Source: Gordionus sp. m RMFG-2023
Taxonomy: Eukaryota > Nematomorpha > Gordioida > Chordodea > Parachordodidae
Direction of reading: 5' to 3'
NCBI RefSeq assembly: GCF_954871325.1
Contig: NC_088777.1
Coordinates: forward strand, 42,571,366 to 42,635,365
DNA length: 64,000 nt
Both the position numbers and the translations under genes were made by a program. Below are positions 27,001 through 41,400 of this stretch, piece after piece. The notes under the pieces were generated by a model, which ran no database searches, was not told the DNA's origin, and saw only the letters and a list, made by a program, of their open reading frames with translations. Every line of letters begins with the position of its first letter. The stretch's first letter is position 1.

Positions 27001-30000
27001 ATTGGTCTACACATTGATATTAAATCTTTTTGATATATTACTATTCCCTCGTTGAAGTTACTAGGCTTACTTGATGATAAAACCTTTCGGTACATCTTAC
27101 AATGAAATATATATACTGTGTTAATAATTTTATTTAGATTAAAATATTTTCTGAACTCAGGGAAATGAATTTCCAAGGAAATCAATTTGTCGATATGATC
27201 TGTACCAAATTATCTTCAATATCAATCTCTATCGTCGACATTTTAAATTATAAATTATTTTGAAAACTAGATTTATAATGCAGATTTTATATAAATGTAA
27301 TTTTCAAAATTAGATATCAATGTAAATTTCAAAATTAAATAAAATAAAAAGATCATGATAGTACTTATAAATATATTCTAATAGATTTTATGTATTTATT
27401 ATATAAAGCGACTTTGTACTGCTATTGAAAAAAGTACCGCGCTACATTAACAACACTGTTGCCAAGACAAAAACAAAATAAATACTCTAAATTGACCAAT
27501 TATATTTTATGCTAATCATGATTTCTTTTGTACATGTGTCTAGCGGATTTATTTTTCAAAAACAAAGATATATTTTTTAAAAATATAAATTATGCTTGTT
27601 TTTCGGGAATTTGTTTTCGAAAGTGGTATTTTTATTTTTAAAATTAAGAAAAAAAAGTTAGCAGAATAAATAATTTATGTAAGAGAAGATATGACCCGAT
27701 ACGAATAATATAATTTTATTTTCTAAATTATTCTAGGAGTTAGACAATCAGCTGTGGCCATCGACTTATCATATAGGAGTAATAAATTTTAAGTTATTAT
27801 TATAATTTACCTTAAATTTGGGGTTTAATGATTGAAAGATATTATCATACATAACAGAATGTTTCTTGGATATCCAAGTAAGTGAGGAGAAGGATTGAAT
27901 GAATTATAGATAAAAGAATGAATATATATTTTTTTTAAAAAATTACTCCCCAAATTCATTTTCAGGCCCGTTCCATACTGGATTCGATAAACCAAAATAT
28001 GAGTAAACCGATGAATGATCATCAGCTGATTATTCAATCTGGTTAATTCATATGCAACTTTTTTTAGCTACATAGTGATTTTTTTAAAAAACATATCCTT
28101 TCGCCATCTAAATGATAATGAAAAAAGGAGACCCTTTGACTAAAAAAGTTCTATATATTTTTTTAAAATCGACTCAGCCCTGGTTTTTAAAAATCGGTAC
28201 CATTTTAAGGCTTGGCTCTGGCATTGGTGCTGTCATCATCAAAGGAAATTCAGTCAATCACGTTAAACCTTTAAAGTTCCGCTAATTTAACTATTAGTAA
28301 ATAGCGAGCAAGGTTTTCATAGTCATATTATTGTAAAAAGTTAATTTCGCAGACAAATAGATATTATTCCATATATAATTTATTATCTTACCTATTCAAA
28401 TTTCAACAATTTGTAAACAAAAGAAATACATTTTTACATATTATAACTTCCAATCACATAATGATTGACATGTTGTATACAATTCAACTCATCAAATAAT
28501 AAATCTATAATCTCCAATTGCAACATCTTCCCCCTCAATCCAGCCTAAAGGCTCATATCAGCATGAAAGATGATGCATTAATCGACTTACAATTGTCGAA
28601 AAATTATTAAAAAAAGCTTTATAAACTTGCACATGATATACATATACATAAATGCAAAAACCCAGAATACAATGTCGCGAACTCCATTTTGTATAAAAAT
28701 ATCAATATTGTCAAAAAATAATATCTATACGTCTAAAAGTTGTTTTGCATCTTTAAATATTATTCTCTTCTTTGCCACCCGTTCAACCCATATATCATAT
28801 CGCGTTATTCCATTTATCGATTCTTAACGTTAACGTTGCTATTTAATTGCCTCTTATCGCTTCCTGGTTATCATTTTGTCTTAAAGCTCGTGGTACATTT
28901 GTATTGCATGCGTATGTCATGTGCAAGATATGTATTGATAAAAAAAAGTAACCCCGGGAAGAGTGATTTGAAAACTTAGATCTGAGTTGTATGGAGAATG
29001 ATATATAGCTAATAGTCAGAGAGGATATAACATCTGAATGCTTTACCCGCGCCCAGGAATTATTTTATATAAAATAAATGTACCGCGTGTTTAAACAATT
29101 CAAAATATTAAACTGTAATCTTAAATTATAACAAAAAGGTTTATACTAAGGATAATCAATTTTATTTTTAATTTTGACAAAGCTCGGAAGATTTTTGTAT
29201 ACATTAATACTCCAACATATCAAAGTTGAAATGACCGATTCGAAATACGAAAAGTTTTAGTTTTATATATATATATATTTATTATTAAAGGTAGAGAAGA
29301 TCTTTTAAAATATTTACAGTTAAATGTGCGCGATAACGTTTATCATTTATTAGAGTGTTTCTAGAAAGTCGATTTTTTTTCTTTCTGGTTTTAAGTTTTC
29401 TCGAAATTTTCATAATAAGGAAATATAAATTAAATTTAAGCCTTCTTTAGCTGGGCATTTACCCAACCACATCTAAAAGAATGGGGCTTTTCAAACTAAC
29501 AATAATTCTGTATTATTATTACATAAATAAAAAAATATATATTTTTTTTATAGAAAAACATCTCCCGCATTTTTCAGTATCTTTCGGCAATATAGCATTA
29601 GTCAGAAGGAGGAATTTAAAGTTAGGATATTTTAATTATATAAATAATTTTGAAATTTTAATAAGCGAAATAAATGATTTATTGAAATGTAAATTTTTTT
29701 AAATAAAAATATTAAGGCCTTGTCCTAGGTGGGCTTAATACTTAATAGCCGGCTATTAAGCCTTCTTTTAAGTATCGGCCAAATAGGCAAAAAAGCAAAA
29801 GAAAAATTTAAGGAAAAACAAAAAAAAAATAAATAAAAACAAAAATCGAGAATAAAATACGAAAAATAACAATGCCACCAAATGCTTAAACAAAAATGGG
29901 GTTTCCTTCGATCAGATCATATACTATTTAGCCTATACTATAAAAAGAAATTAAGCCTTTTTTAACTAAAATTTAAAGGTAGGAAAAAAAAAATTATAAA

Positions 30001-33000
30001 ATCATATATATATTTTAAAAAGTATTAGATATTTTTATATATTTATATTTATTATTTTTTGATTTACAAATAGATTATTTCCGCTGCTATTTCATTTTAA
30101 AATATAGTTTAATTCTTAAAAAAAAAGATTCAGAAATATAATATGGGGATTTGAGATATACAAAAATATATCATGTAAAAAAATTATTTTATATATTTTT
30201 GAATATAACCATTTTAGGAATTTTTGATTCATTTACCGAGCGCCATTTTTAAATTTAAAAAAATTTTGTTTTGTCCGGAAATGTATTTCAACATGTATAA
30301 AGTATCCACATTGTAAGTCTCAGATAATTTTGCATAGTGTATCAATTTTTATATAGATTTTTTATATAAATTAAATAAATACACAAAGGTTTATCGAAAA
30401 TTGTCTGAAATTTACAGGATGGGTGTTCTACAAATGCTGAAATGCATTTCCGGTCAAATCAGATTTTTTCAAATGTAAAAATCTCCTTCAGTAAATGATA
30501 TTATTATCTATTCAATCCCTAAGTATTTCATATCCTAATGCGACATATTATATATATTAATTACAACATGATTTATCTCATTTGAAATTGAACACCTATA
30601 GAATTTTAGTTAAATTGATAAGAAGCTTATTTATGTATTGTAAAATTAGTGGAGAACTCATATTACGAGGATAAAGTTTCATCAAACGAATAGGAACAAT
30701 GAATTATTTGTTTTTTGATTGTTTTTAAACGAATCCCGAAAAAAACCCCGGTAAATGAACCCCCCAGGAAAATATACCCCCGGAAAAAAACCCCAGGATT
30801 TTTTTCCATATTTTTAGAATTTACTTTAAGACCTTATAATTTTAGAAAAAAATATTTTAAAAATATAATATATTAATAAGCTAAATTTCTTTAGGCCCTA
30901 ATTCATTATTTAAAGATTACTCATATACCCTCCATAAAAAATGTTTAAACAAGATAAAATGCTGAAGTTCAAATTGGTACTGGGGAAAAATACCCCATTA
31001 AAATAACCCATGTATTTCTTATTTTCGTAAAGATTATTTGCTATAGTAATAAATACAATATCCATCCTTAATTATGATATTAAGTAGACTAATTTTGTAA
31101 TAAATTATATTTATTTTATTGTAAATCATGATTATGTATATCAGTGGCGTAGCTACGGGGGTGGTTTTCGGGTTTGGACCCCTCCCAGAGCTAAATTTTT
31201 TTTTTAGATTATACGTTCAAAAGACTTATAAGTGACTTTATATCTATTAAATACCATCAATATTTATATTTTTTGGTTTGATGTTTGCGAAAGGATATTA
31301 TATTACTATTGAAATTATTCTTGGTAGTATTATTATAAAGTCATTGAGAATAATCTACTTAATTATAATAACATATTATTGATGCATTTAAAAAATATAT
31401 TTATTGTATATTATCGAAGATATGGTTATGTAAGATAACCCGGCCGAAGGCCAGGCAAGCCGAAGGCCCATTAAAGGGGGTCTCGGGGGCGAAGCCCTCC
31501 AGGTTTTTATATGTATGGACCCCCTCTAAGAAAAATTTCTAGCTACGCCACTGATGTATATACAAATTTAATAATTTAGAATAATAATTATATTGATTGA
31601 CATCGTATATTGAAGGAAATAGTTCTTATAAAATCTGGAAGACTTCGCACCCCATCACGGTATTTTTCGCATAGTTTCTTTAACTGAATCGATATTATAA
31701 CTCTGCTATTTTTTTCGGTATCCAACTATCTACACGCTATCGTTCAAGTTTGGTTTCATCGTTAGCCACCTCGCATTCCATTTTTTTGATCAATACCCAG
31801 ATTGCCAGATTAGGAAAACGATGATTCCACCTTCGCATTGATTATTTGTGCATTCTTCGTCGGAAGAGTCTGATTCACGTTCCAAGTTTCTGGAGGAAAT
31901 AGAGACTCAATTCCACGTTTTTGGAATTGAGAATTGCTTCTTGTGACAAATTTTATAAATATAAAAAAAAATCCGGGGGTTTTTTTCTGTGGATATTTTT
32001 TCCGGAGTTTTTTTCGGGGGTTTTTCTTCTATTAACTTTTTAAACAATTGAATTCTTTACTTCGATTTGTTTACAAAACGAATAGTTCGTTATTCGATTC
32101 ATAATTGTTTTTTTTAGATTAGGTGAACATGTTTTGATTGCATATGATATTATTGTTTTTTTTAAAATGTTTTTAGGACAATGTTAATTTTTTATATATT
32201 CCCCTCCTCCCCTAATTCTAAAGCCGCATCCCTTTTTGGTTAAGCTATTCAAAGAGAGCAACCCTACACTTTTAGCTCTGACTAAACAGAAAGAGCAGAA
32301 TTTGGATACTAATAATATTGCAGATAAATTGAGTGAAAAAAATGCCAAAACTCTCAAATTCGAGCCTCACATGTTACCTATGCTTGTGCCACCCATACCT
32401 TGGACCAGTATAAATGCCGGTGGATATCTCTTGAACAATAGTAATAATTTTTATCACTTTTTTTTAGAAAAAAAGATACATTTTATATCTCAGTCTTAGC
32501 TCGATTTTTAGAATAAATATTATCGATATAAAAAAAAGAAAAAAAGTAATATAAATTTTATTTTGGATTATAAGGTCCACTTGTACGACTATCGGAATCA
32601 TGGGGCTTCCACTATCAAATACTCAATAAGACACCCGTCAAGAAAATGCTGCCTATGTTAGATTCCCTTTCGTATTTGGGGATGTGCCCATGGATTATCA
32701 ACCAGCCCGTTATTATATATATTTTATTTTATAAATATAAGTTCCATATCTTATTATAAAACTCCAGTTCAAATGTATGATCCACATTAAGAATCCTTCT
32801 TCCATTAAACTTAGAAGGCTTGATAGGATAGGAGTGAAATAAAAAGTGGATAAATCTTTTAAAGAATTAGATACAGAACAAAAAAAAATAAATATTTAAT
32901 AGATTTTAGATACGATCATAAAAATTTTCAATTCAAACGGCAACCCGGCTTTAAGTATACCTCCTTATAAGACCCTTCGACCAGAGCCTACTACAAACGA

Positions 33001-35376
33001 GGATCTTAATCACAATGACGAAATGACAAATTTATTCCCCCTTTCTTCCGTAGTTAATACCGCCCCGTAATTTCTATTTTGATTTTTATAATTTTAATTA
33101 ATATATTACTTATAAAAAAACGAGTTTTATTTAAGGAGGGTAATAATCAATTTTCCAAATTGGTAATTTTTTTTAATAGGTACCCTGGCAACAAAAAGCA
33201 TAATGGTAGCGGGAATGGGTACTCTAATTCAACGTCTTCCGTTGATTCTAAAACCGAATCGGAAATGTATTCCATATGGTGTGACACCTTATACAAACTT
33301 TCCATAGCTAATCACGTTTAATTATATTTATATACTCGTATATAAATGTTTTTGTTACCAAAAATTAAGAATTATATATCATTCTTTTCTCACGGGATCA
33401 TATATTCAAATCGATTTAAAAACTGGGAAACATCGTAAAAGTAAATGGCTTCTAGATTTAAGCCGGTTTTAGAGTCGGCTGGGGTGTAATTGAAAACCAA
33501 ATTCACGAGGAAATAATCGATATTGTATTGTAACCCTATTATTTATTTAATACTCGTGGAAAGTGGAAAAGTTCATTTTAAATTTAATTTTTAAATGCCA
33601 ACTAGTTGGATTATTTAAAAACTCGCTTAAAAAAAAATGAAAACCTATTTGGGTTAATCCCATTTATTATTTTTCTTGACTCTGCATTGAATAAAAATAA
33701 GGGGGGGGGTTATATTATTATAATTAATTTTGATTGACAGATAATCTTTTATTAATTACCGTATTTATTATAATTAAAATTTGATTATGATATTTTGTTA
33801 TCTCTTACATATTTAATAGGTTATACAAGATGCCATCCTATATTTTTTTTAACCAATTTTATAGATATATCTTTTTATTAATAATTTTTAAAAAAGTTGC
33901 GCGACAAAATATTTTGGTTTCCACATAACATGGACTTCCGGAGTAGAGTTTATCCGATCCCACCATATTTTAATCATTTAAGTATGTTATGTTATCTATA
34001 TATTTTATTTTATTATAGTATTTATTTTTTAAAGGAGCAATAATTTTTGTAAATGAGTATATTTTACAAGCCATATTTTTTTTTTACAAAATTATTACTA
34101 AAAAATTATTATCTTATCTAGCATAAAAACAAACCCTTAGTTTATATTTAATGTGGATCCAATATAATGTTTAAATAATAAGTATGATTTTTTTTTTAGA
34201 AATATATGACTCACAACTTCTATCTATAAATTACCTTCCCTTAGTTTATCAAATAAATATTAAAAATTTGAAAAATAATTTACACAAAGTTTTATTTATC
34301 CAATGAATATTTTTCAAATTGGCATGCTTTAAATATCATACGATATGTCTATAACCCGAATCCTTACAACATAATATAAAAAACAATTTCCAAGACAAAT
34401 ATATTTATTTACATTATTTATTTTCTCCTTTTACTTGAAGAAATTTTATGATTTGTTGTTGATATTGTTTCAGTGCAACCCGGTACATTTATCTCGCTGT
34501 ATGTCAGCCAGGGTCTATTAAAAATTGTGCATATTTTTTACACTAGCTTTAGTGTTGTTTAAACAGCTCGATTTGAATCGATTTTTAAAAACGGCGAACT
34601 CAATATTTTAGCCAGGCTTAATCCTCCAGATCTCGTTAATAGATGAACCTTATTGAGGAAAATCTTAAGGCTTGCATAATATTTTTCTGGGCAAAATATT
34701 TAAAAATCGGCTCAAAACGAGCCGTTTAACAACATTAACTAGCTTTATAATTATTTTTAAAAAATATTATCCAAAAACACCTTTATTACAATGTCATAAT
34801 TTAAAAAGAAAATTCTTAAAACGCGGAAGTGGGTGGGACTACAAGTTCCCTCAAAGCAAACACAATTATATTTTAAAATAAAAATTTATATATTTTTGTT
34901 TTAGAAGGGACATCCATATTATATAAGAATTAAGTGTACATATCTATCATATAAAATATAAGTAATCATGTTCAAGTCATTCTCTCGACACTATAAAGGC
35001 CTACCATTTGATCCGTTGTATCGAATCCCCATTTGTTGAGTTATTGGTTGTTTGTAGAATCATCAATGTTTGGTTGTCATGCATTATGCCCAAATATTTA
35101 CAATGTTGCCTTTTTTAAAATATAAAATGAAGTTTACAACTCTTTGAAATATAAATAAAGCGAAATAGGTCATTATTTCTTTTGAAAACGAACCCTTTCT
35201 GAATTATATCATTTCTCTAATCAACTTTTTTTTTGAGGGCCATCTCGTAAGGACGTTTAAAAAAAAAGATATCATAAGTAATATTTCTTCTAAAGAAATT
35301 TTAGAAATGAGATTCAACCCTAATTAATTGGAACCTTTATTTCAATTTAAAATCCAATCTTCAATTGTTTCTTTAC

Positions 35377-35420
<44 letters not shown>

Positions 35421-38400
35421 ATTTCATGACGCTACTTGCCCCTCTCCCTAATTGCTAAAAGGGACATTTTCGTCAAAATGTTATTATCTTTATGAAATAA
35501 TTTAGAGATAAACGATTGAAATTGTTTATAAAAAAATGAACAGCATAATATTTATTTTTTTAAATGAAATAACTAAATAAGGAAATAAAAATCTATAGAA
35601 TCTAAATAAACGGCAAAAAAAAATTGGCGTAAAAGAGGTTTCAGGGTTGGGGCGGAGGTAGGTGGCAGTTAAATTTTGGTGTACAAGGTAAAAGATACCT
35701 GTTATTGCAATACACTAAATAACTTTAGAACAATTTTATAAAAGGTATTTATATTATAAAATTTTAACGCAGAGTCAATTCGACCCTGTTGGTAAGAGAT
35801 CTTATTTTTTGATATTAACTCTGTTCCCGTTTGAATTTCCCGGGGAAATGTTATTCAGCTATTCAATATATTTTAAGTATAGAATATCATTTTAATTTAT
35901 TTAGTTTTCTTTAAATTTGCAAGTATCGAAATTGTATAATAGAAAATTTATATCGATTTATTTGTTGAATCAAATCAATATAAAATAAACTATGAGTATT
36001 CTTTAATGATTTAAATATACTATTAAATTGACTAGTTATGTATTAAAGGCATTTAAAAGTGTACATACATAATCAGGTAATGACACGATAAGACAATTAG
36101 TCGGCGCGCAAACCACAAAATGGCCCTACATTTGACTGGTAATGTATGTACATCATTGGAGTTACTAATATATCTACATAATTGCTCCATTTTTTAAGCG
36201 TTTTAGCTGATTTTTTTTATGGCTAACTTTTTTGTTTAAACCTAGTTTTTTGTCGGAAACTATCACCTCATTTTCCATTTTTTTTAGATGATATCTCACC
36301 TTAAAGAAAGCTAACTCTTTCACCAATTTTTAACAGGTTTTCTTCGGAACGGATCTGTAGATTTCCTCAATTACCACCAAAATTTATATATTTAAAAATA
36401 AACGAAATATTAGGATCCTTTTATCATAACGTTTAGTAAATTTGCATAATTTGTTTTTGAAAAATTCTTATTTTTTTTTTAAAAAAAAGCTGGTGACCCA
36501 TTTAGAAGCTTATTGCTTTTCGCTAAACCACAACCTTTAGGTCCTAAAGGATTGAAATGGCTTAAATTGCACCTAGTCAACCTTACCGGCACCCAGAAAA
36601 AGTATTTTTGCAAAAAATGTATTTTTTTTAGCTGCACTAAATATCTTTTTTAAATAACAAGTTAACCATTTGAATAATAGTGGGTTTTTTTTAGAAACAA
36701 ACAAAGATAGATCTGATTTTATTTTAGAATAATAAGTAATAAGCTTAGAAATTTTCGCATACTAAATGCTATAGTGTTGTTAAACGGTTCGATTTTTGAA
36801 AATGACTAACCCAATATTTTAGCCAGAAGTTATGCAAGCCTCGAGATTTCGTTAATAGATGTCCAAATCTCTCAGCCATCTATGAGCAATATCTCCAGGC
36901 TTGCGTAATATTTTTGGCTAAAATATTGGGTTACCCATTTTCAAAAATCGAACTGTTTAACAACACTATTAAATTCTTTCAATCGTCCCACTTACATACA
37001 CTATTAGAACTAGTGTTGTTAAACGGTTCGAGAATTAAAAATACCAAACTCAATATTTTATTTAAAACTATTACGCAAGCCTGGAGATTTTGCTCATATA
37101 GACAGGTTTGGACACCTATTAACATTTTTCGGCTAAAATAATGGGTTAACCGTTTTTTAGATGTCCAGCCGTTTAACAACGGTAGAACTTCAAGGTTAAA
37201 CAAGCGCTCGCTGGGAGAGGAATATGTGATTCATAATATACCATTAGCTTCTGTATAGAGGATATATATAAAATCATATGATATATTTTTTTAATTTAAA
37301 TATTAAGTTTGTATTTAATTTATTCTTCTACTAAAATTAGGAAATCTATAAAAGAAAGAATCGAATATATCGATAAAATGTTACCCACTATTATAAACTG
37401 TGCTGAGGCGCCATTAAAGGTAAACATTTAATAATAAATTTTTTTTTGTAAAGAGGTTTATTTTTTTCCCCCTTGCTTTAGATTATATAAGCTTGTGAAT
37501 AATAATTGTTAACACATAGTCTGAGACATGCAGATTAACTGTTGTATATTTGAATATAACAACATTCTTACCTTTTGATTTTATTATTTTTTGATTAAAC
37601 TTATTTTTGGATTTAACCTTTTCTTATTAACTCATTATTTATATATGTTCCGCATTGCTTTTACATCAGTAAACCAACCATGAATGTTGGAAATGAAAAA
37701 GTCAATTTGAGAAGTAGTGTTGTTCCTCCTATAAGTTAAAGTATTACTTTCATTATGAAAGAAGAAAGTGTTCTCGATTTTAAGGGTAAAACTCCTGCAC
37801 AACTCTAAAAGCTTCCTACTATCGTCGCGATTTGGTTGTGGAATGGCCGCATTCCCAATTACTCTATTATGTATGTAAAACTCCTCTTTCCCAATCCAAA
37901 ACTTAAGAGACAGGATGACAGTACACGAAATTACACCGGAGTCTGTTTCTACGGAGACATGTTGGTCGTCCTTTAAGAGTATTCTATTTGGAGCCTGTAA
38001 TGATCTTCCTAACATCAATAGTTCTCCCGAGGCAAGAATGGTTATCTGAAGACACAGTTCTCTTGATAGCTGAACTCAGGTCACTTGATAGAAGTAATGG
38101 TGCCCTCTGGACTACAATCCATAGACTCCTTAGGAGGGACAGAAGGATCTACATAGCAAAGAAAGCTTTCGAGATGACAGAGGCATGATGGAAAACAGAA
38201 CTTTTGATGCCTATAAAAAGCTCAAACTTTTCTGCAATGCAAGAGTATTCAAGCCTCTCCCATCAATCAGACTGGATAATAATAAATTGATTACCGACCC
38301 GGATGAACAGATGGCTCTATGGTTGGACCATTACATGGAAATCTTTGATTCAAGGAGGCCAGTCGTATTTCCATCCTCTAGCCATAGCGCAGTATCATCT

Positions 38401-41400
38401 GACGCTAATTTTTCTGTGGCGGAAATAACTAAGGCCATTAATAAACTTAGGAACAATAAATCCCCAGGTCCGGATAACATCTTAGGAGAATATCTGAAAG
38501 CTGCCCCCTCAGAGGTTTCTCAGCTCTTGCTGGGACTGTTTAATAGGATTTGGCTTACGGGGAAGATGCCAGCAGACTGGAATATGACAATTTTTTATAA
38601 CTTCCCCAAAACCCCGAATCATGTTAAATTTTAGGATTATAAAGCTATTGCTCTCACATCTATCGTGTCAAAGGTTTTCATGATTCTTATAAAAAACCGC
38701 ATTCTTGCGTCCACCCTAATCTTCTGTCTAAGTACATCTGTGCCTACCGCCCAAACAGGAATATCAATGAACCTATATTGGCATTGAAGATATTAATACA
38801 GAAGTGTGAGAAGTATAAATTACCATTTTACTTTATCTTCGTTGATTTTAAGCGCGCTTTTGATAGCGTTATTCACGATACTCTGTGGGCAATCCTAGAA
38901 GGATGTGGCATTGACGGGAATATCATTAAGATTCTCTAGACACATTATAGTAATCTCTTCGCCTCGTTTAAAATCATTAATAAAGTTTCTCCCCCCTTTA
39001 GAACAAAAAAAGGAGTAAAGCAAAGGTGTGTCGTCTCCCCGCTGTTGTTCAATATAGTTATGAATAAAATAATTACAGATTCGCTGTGAGCCACAAATCT
39101 TCTGGAACTTGGATTTAATCAGCCATGGTTTTTGGAAAAAAGGGTGATTTGTTATGCAGATGACTTGGTGATGATTGCCAAGAGCTTGGAGGAGGCCCAT
39201 AATTTAGTCTTGATACTTAATTCCTTCAGCTTAAAGGTTGGATTGGATATTAACTTCGATAAGACGGTAATTATGCCATCATCTCACGCGCCCCCCTTTG
39301 GTTAATTGGATGGTAGGGGGAAAGTTGGTTAGGGTGGTGTCCTCCTATAAATAACTTGGGGTAAACATAGATAATAGGAGTAGCTGCCATGAAGAACTAA
39401 AAATCAGAATTCATAACGCAAGGGCTGCTTTTTATAAATATTCCAAACTGTGGAAATCCAGAGAGATATCGGTTTACACTAGGCTACGTATATTCAATTC
39501 CACCATCATCCCAATTCTCCTTTACGGCGGTGATATATGGGAAATTACGAAGACAGAGACCAGGAGATTACAGGCGTTTGTCAACAAATGTCTTAGAATA
39601 ATAAATGACATTTTTTACCCCAACATTATCTCTAATGTTAACCTTTGGCTGAGGTCACGTCACACTCAAGTGCATGTGACTTTGAAAAAGAAACGTCTTA
39701 CCTTTTTTGCACATATTCTGAGGAATCACACAAATAATAGCCTGGTCCTGGAGGCGATAAAATGGTTATACTCATTCAACGGCAAAACCTATAGGAAATA
39801 TAAAACTTTAAGGTTCTATAGGGCAGTAAAGGATATCATGGATTTAAATCTTCACACGAAACAGTTTTTAAGGTTGAATAAAGATAAGAAATCAATAAAG
39901 AAACTGTTGAGGATCAAATCAAATTATTTGAATCTCCCATAAACTCCTCCTTGACACAGGTTATTTTTACTTTTGTATCTTCCTTTATTTTACTTTCGCT
40001 GCCTTTTCTCTTATCTCATTATGTATCGAACTTTTTTCCTTTTCATCTATTATTTGCTATCAAATTTCCCATCTTATGCCTTATGTACCGTGTGATTAAA
40101 GTTAGGTCCCCCTTTGCCTTTATAAATTATGTGTATAAGCATCTTTTGGGTAAGGGCTGTGCTTATTTTTGTCCATTCCTCATCAGCCCATAGACGTTTA
40201 AGTAATAGTCCTTGGACTATTACGCGTACAAGTACGTGCGGCTTGCCCACAAACGTGTGAAGGGCTCCTCATTTTTATCCCCATTTTAATTTGTCCATTC
40301 AGATGGGTTATGAGAAAACCTAACGTAGCTCTGTTGTATCCACAACTAGAGGGCGAAAACGTTTTATATCACGTATCACGTAATTTAATGAAAATATTCT
40401 CTATAAAAGGTTAAAAGATTTTTTTTTTATTATCACTATTTATATTTCAACAAACTTTCCATCTCCATGTTTTTTTTCAAAATAACAAATATCCCCTGGA
40501 CCATGTCCGTTTATGACATACTATTTGAATTGACTGAAAACCCTGATGTTAATTATTTTCGCGGGTCTAATACAGGAGATGTTTTTTTCCAGTCAAAGTT
40601 GAAATACTACGAAGCTCTTAATGGGAAATTTTATATTTTTAGCGACTCGGAATTTATCGAAATCTAATTGTATCTTTTAAATTATAATGCATTTTGGAAA
40701 CATTATTAATTATTAAATAAAATAAACAATTTATAAAGTTGATGTTAAACCCACTGATTTACCATATAAATTTCCCAAGTTAAGCGGACCTTTAACTGAA
40801 GTGTATATTGATCTTGTACTTGATTATTTCACCACCAGCTCATCAGAAACAATACAGCTCCTAAACCACATTTAGATGCGTCAGTCGCTCCGATAGGTAA
40901 TTCAGGATTAAAATAAGTCAAAGCTGGAGGAAGACTAATCAACCTCTTTAGATCATTAAAGCTTCTAGAGTGTTCTAAGTTCCATGCCCATTTTACTTTG
41001 TTAACAATTTTGTATAAAGAATCAGCAATTTCCGCAAGTTGTTTAAAAATTTTCTATAGTAGCCAGCCATTCCCAGAAATGTTGATAATTCAGCAGCTGA
41101 TTTTGGTTCAGGCATATTTACTATTGCTTCAATTTTGTCGTGGTTAGCGTGAATCCCCTTGGCGTCATATTATGGCCAAGGAACCTCATTTTATTTAAAA
41201 AAAAAATGCTTTTGGTGAAGATAGGTACTAACCCGAATGATGATATTCTTTCAAACACTCTTTTTATGTTGTTTAGGTGAGCATTTTTATTTCCGGTTAT
41301 AATTAAATCATCAATATAAAATATGACATCTTTCATATGACCGAAGATCTGGTCCATGATCTGTTGAAAGATTGCAGATGAGATCTTTAGCCCAAAAGGA

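Noticed and set aside
28530-28990. Possible trace of a Copia-like retroelement on the minus strand: purine-rich GAGGGGGAAGA followed by TGTTG, with weakly similar broken frames upstream
   Set aside because: No unambiguous domain and no second LTR seen; too weak to annotate.
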